64,000 bases of DNA from Acephala macrosclerotiorum. Its lineage: Eukaryota; Ascomycota; Leotiomycetes; Helotiales; Mollisiaceae. The DNA lies in NCBI GenBank assembly GCA_014904845.1, contig MU119202.1:62001-126000 (forward strand), given 5' to 3'. Within the stretch, counting starts at the first letter, position 1. Every line of letters starts with the position of its first letter. Under the pieces are notes generated by a model. The model did not search any database. It saw nothing but the letters and a program-made list of their open reading frames with translations, and had not been told where the DNA came from. The position numbers were made by a program, and so were the translations under genes. Shown here in pieces: positions 60,912 through 64,000 of the stretch.

Positions 60912-63730
60912 ATGGACCAGTTTACTACCCCTCCCCCTTCTCGTACTAGACAACATGCCAGGCGAAAGTCTATACAAGGTCCATCTACACATTCATCCAA
61001 CCGTGTGCATATACAGCCAGCATCGCCGGAAGTGATTTCGTCATTGATCACATCTCTCTCAATCATATCCTCTCCCGCGAACCAATTATTCGAAAATACA
61101 GGAGCCCCTCAGCCGTCACCCGCGTCGCCGACATCCACGAATGCTACATACAATACTTTTGGTAATCTGAATGCGCACAATGGGCAGCGATCTTCGGGCG
61201 GTAGCTTTGGCATAGACTACGGCGCATACGAGCAACCCTCGTTGCGACAATTGATTGAAGAGGAGTCTTTGGATGAACTCGCAGCCCCTACACCAGTGAT
61301 CCGGACCGCCAAACCACCATCTGGCTTCTCGCCCCTCACTGCGCCGAAGTCGCCAAGTGACTCGAGCCCTCTGAAGACGTTTCTAAGGGGCAGCTCCAGG
61401 CCATCATCCAAGGGGTCAAGCGCGTCGAAAGATAAAGACGATGCGAGTAGTATCGGAAACTTATCTATCGAACCGGGAGTAGCACCATCTCCGGAGCTGC
61501 GTCGGAAATCCTCAGGCGATAGTTGGGGCAAGAAACAGGGCCGAAATCAAAGGGGTCTAATGTACATGAGTTCCAGGGAGCGTCTGCGGGAGAAGGAACA
61601 AGAGAAGAAGAGAGCGAGTGTTGGGGCTGTCGGGGGTAATACAAAGGGACTTGGTTTGGAGCGGATACCTCTGCCAACATTCGAGTCTGACTCGTTCATG
61701 GCGGAGGATGCAATAGGAGAGGAGCCCGAAGAATCCCCTACGAAGAACGGCAAAGCGCCGGCAACAACCACAATGCCGGCCCCGGATAAAGCTAGCCCAG
61801 CTCTAAGTACCGGCAGCCAAGGGGGAATTGGCTCTGGTAGATTCATACCCGCACGAGACTCTTCTCTGAGAAAGCCGGCAGCTTCCACTAAGAAGCGAAC
61901 GTCTCAACGATCGAGCCGCCAAGAAGGAAAGGGAAAGGCCATCGACGAAGAAGACAATGTCATACATGAGAAGGAGGAACGACCACAAGAGCGCAAGCGT
62001 GATCGAACTTCTAGACATCAGAAGGCTGGGTCCACAGAGGCAGCATCCAAGATGATGGAGCCATTAGACGATCTGAAAATGCCGAGGCCGAAAGCACCAA
62101 GTGTCCAGAAAGCCGACAATAGGCAATCCGATCATTTGCAGGTAGTAGAAGACGTGGATGAGGGTGCGCCATCTCCCGCAGTCGCTCAACGAAAAGCACG
62201 GCCAAGCCCAGATCGTAGCGATCGTTCTTCAAGCCAAAAGAGAAGGTCTGGCAAAGCAACCCCTGAGCCATTGGAGTCTCAACCGAAACGAAGCGGTTCT
62301 AGGTTGAAGCGCCTGTCTGCTCCCCTGAGTCCAAAAGCATCCGACAAAGACGCGCACCAAAGAGCCAATTCGAATCCTCTGGCGAGAGTTGGTTCTCCGG
62401 AGCCTGTCAAACCACATATTCATGTCGATGATAGACCCACAAGCGCCGATTCTATTGACGATGCTGTGGAGGCATATCTCTGTTCGCCTCGCTTGTCGCA
62501 GAAAATTCGACATCCTCAAACAGGCAGAGTTATCTCATTCTCGGAAGTTGGAGACTCGGAGGGGTTTGCAGTGTTCTGTTGTGTGGGTATGGGTTTGACA
62601 CGATATATTACTGCTTTCTACGATGAGCTTGCCCTGACCCTGAAGCTGCGTTTGATTACCCCTGATCGACCAGGTGTTGGAGACAGTGAGCCCTACAACG
62701 ATGGGACTGCAACCCCTCTCAGCTGGCCAGGTAAGCTCTTCTCGAGCTTATTAATATGCAAAGGTTAACAATTGCAGATGATGTGTACGCCATTTGTCAA
62801 GCATTGAAGATAACCAAATTTTCAATTCTTGCCCACTCGGCTGGTGCTATATACGCGCTTGCCACAGCTCTTCGCATGCCTCAGCACATTCGAGGTCGGA
62901 TTCATCTTCTCGCACCCTGGATTCCACCGTCTCAGATGAGCGTCTTCGGTGCCCAGATTGCTTCGCCGCCAACGAATTCGATCCCTACCTCTCAACGAAT
63001 CCTGCGAGCACTACCCACACCCATACTCAAGGCCGCAAACTCGAGTTTCATGAGTGCTACAAGCAGCTCAATAACCAGCAGCCTCCCTAAGTCTAAGGGT
63101 CGTAGCAAGCGCAAGTCCACTGGACGCGACACTCCGGCGCCGTCAGGTAGAAGTACCGTCACCCCAGGTCCAGATAAGGAGAATCATGGTAGGAACTCTA
63201 CCGTCTATCCTGATCCATCGGAAACGAATGCTCTGGAACGAGCAGCCAAGGATCCGAATGACCCGAACCACGAATCCGCAGTTTTGGCAGCAGCTGCCAA
63301 TACGCTGGCAGACAAGGAACGGCAGATGACCTACGACACCAGACTTACGCATGCTATTTGGGATTTGGCTACGTCTGGAGCAAATCCAGCTGTTGATCTA
63401 CTTGTATGTTTGGAAAGACGACATACAATCGGCTTCCGATATGTTGATATTACCCGCGCGGTGGTAATCCATCACGGCAGCAAGGATACAAGAGTCCCTG
63501 TTGAGAACGTTAGATGGTTAGGAAAGACGATGCGAAGATGTGAAGTACGAGTGTTGGAGGGCGAGGGACATGGCCTCATGGCATCCGCTGCTGTAATGGG
63601 AGGAGTACTAATGGAAATAGCTCGCGAATGGGATGATTGGATGAAAGTTACCGGCTCAACAGCCGGAACGAGGAGTGAAGGTGGACGACGAACTTTGAGA
63701 GAAAGAGCAAGTGTCCAAGCTTTTAGATAA
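60912..63730 (+). CDS. Large alpha/beta-hydrolase with long disordered N-terminus
   Basis: Exons 60912-62730 and 62778-63730 join in phase 1 to 923 residues. The first 510 or so residues are disordered, rich in Ser, Pro and Lys (MDQFTTPPPSRTRQHARRKS), with many basic and SP/RS sites suggesting phosphorylation. The hydrolase fold begins near IRHPQTGRVISFSEVGD; it shows LITPDRPGVGDSEPY and, across the intron, a nucleophile elbow LAHSAGAIYAL, where the first Gly of GxSxG is Ala. A conserved VVIHHGSKDTRVPVENVRWL carries the likely acid (Asp), and EGEGHGLMASA the catalytic histidine. A roughly 100-residue Ser/Thr-rich insert sits in the cap region. The family is clear; the substrate is unknown. 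The ATG at 60912 is the first of the frame. Confidence 0.88.
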
Positions 63731-64000
63731 GTTAGGGGGAAAAAAAGTGTAAGATGAGTATGGATTGAGCATGGCGTTTGGAAGCGTATGGCTGGTGTTG
63801 GAGCGCTATTGCTAGCGATTATTGACTGCGTTTTGATTTTGGCTGGACTTCTACGACGTTCAAGATATCCTGACTTGGTACAGCAGACCAGTACAAACTT
63901 GTTGTACTTTATATAATAATAGATAATACTACATGATTCCCAGAACTAATAATACTCTGCCGGTTTATGCCCCTATCCTATTCCCGCTAATGCAAGCTAA
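63731..64000. other. 3' flank at the window end
   Basis: Likely 3' UTR of the alpha/beta-hydrolase gene; an AT-rich stretch at about 63,905-63,930 (TTTATATAATAATAGATAAT) could hold a polyadenylation signal. No gene is seen. Confidence 0.4.

Overview
The window reads as nuclear DNA of a filamentous ascomycete (Pezizomycotina, plausibly Leotiomycetes). The reasons are many short GT-AG introns of about 45-150 bp with CTAAC/CTGAC-like branch points, fungal orthologues such as Med16, Apq12, Sld3, Dpb4 and a HOG-pathway Ssk2-type MAPKKK, and an 18.5 kb extremely AT-rich block of the kind produced by repeat-induced point mutation (RIP). The lineage call is inference; no rRNA or marker gene is present.

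Left gene-rich part (1-34.5 kb): the 5' part of an S-adenosylmethionine synthetase gene (-), GPN3-type GTPase (+), Apq12-like nuclear-envelope protein (-), Hst3/Hst4-type sirtuin (-), Mediator subunit 16 (+, ten exons), a Ser/Gly-rich protein with a Cys-rich head (-), an AT-hook Lys/Ala/Pro-rich protein (-), Sld3 (-, with a GC-AG intron), Ssk2/Os4-type MAPKKK (+), a single-pass Ser/Thr-rich membrane protein (+), DNA polymerase epsilon subunit Dpb4 (+), and the 3' part of a broken gene (-). Long stretches at 10-13.6 kb and 25.3-30.1 kb show no supportable gene.

Centre (about 34.56-53.11 kb): a RIP-like AT block that resolves into three nested layers. The innermost is a Ty1/copia-order LTR retroelement at 43,041-49,357 (+), with two 229-bp LTRs that align without gaps, and a 5-bp ATAAT duplication on both sides. 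It sits inside a second element delimited by 135-bp direct repeats at 36,291 and 52,209, which has the opposite strand composition. The whole is bounded by a diverged inverted terminal motif at 34,557 and 53,089. The nest appears to have landed in a minus-strand gene: an N-terminal coding fragment lies right of it (53,108-53,284) and the rest of a gene lies left of it (33,296-34,556) with two in-frame stops.

Right part (53.1-64 kb): weakly supported small ORFs, an F-box-like unknown protein (-), a sterol-desaturase/fatty-acid-hydroxylase family membrane enzyme (-), and a large alpha/beta-hydrolase with a long disordered N-terminus (+). Several host genes concern genome duplication and chromatin (Sld3, Dpb4, Hst3/4, Med16, AT-hook protein), but they are not arranged as a functional cluster. 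No new defence or biosynthetic system is evident; the most informative structure is the nested, strand-asymmetrically mutated transposon block and the gene it split.
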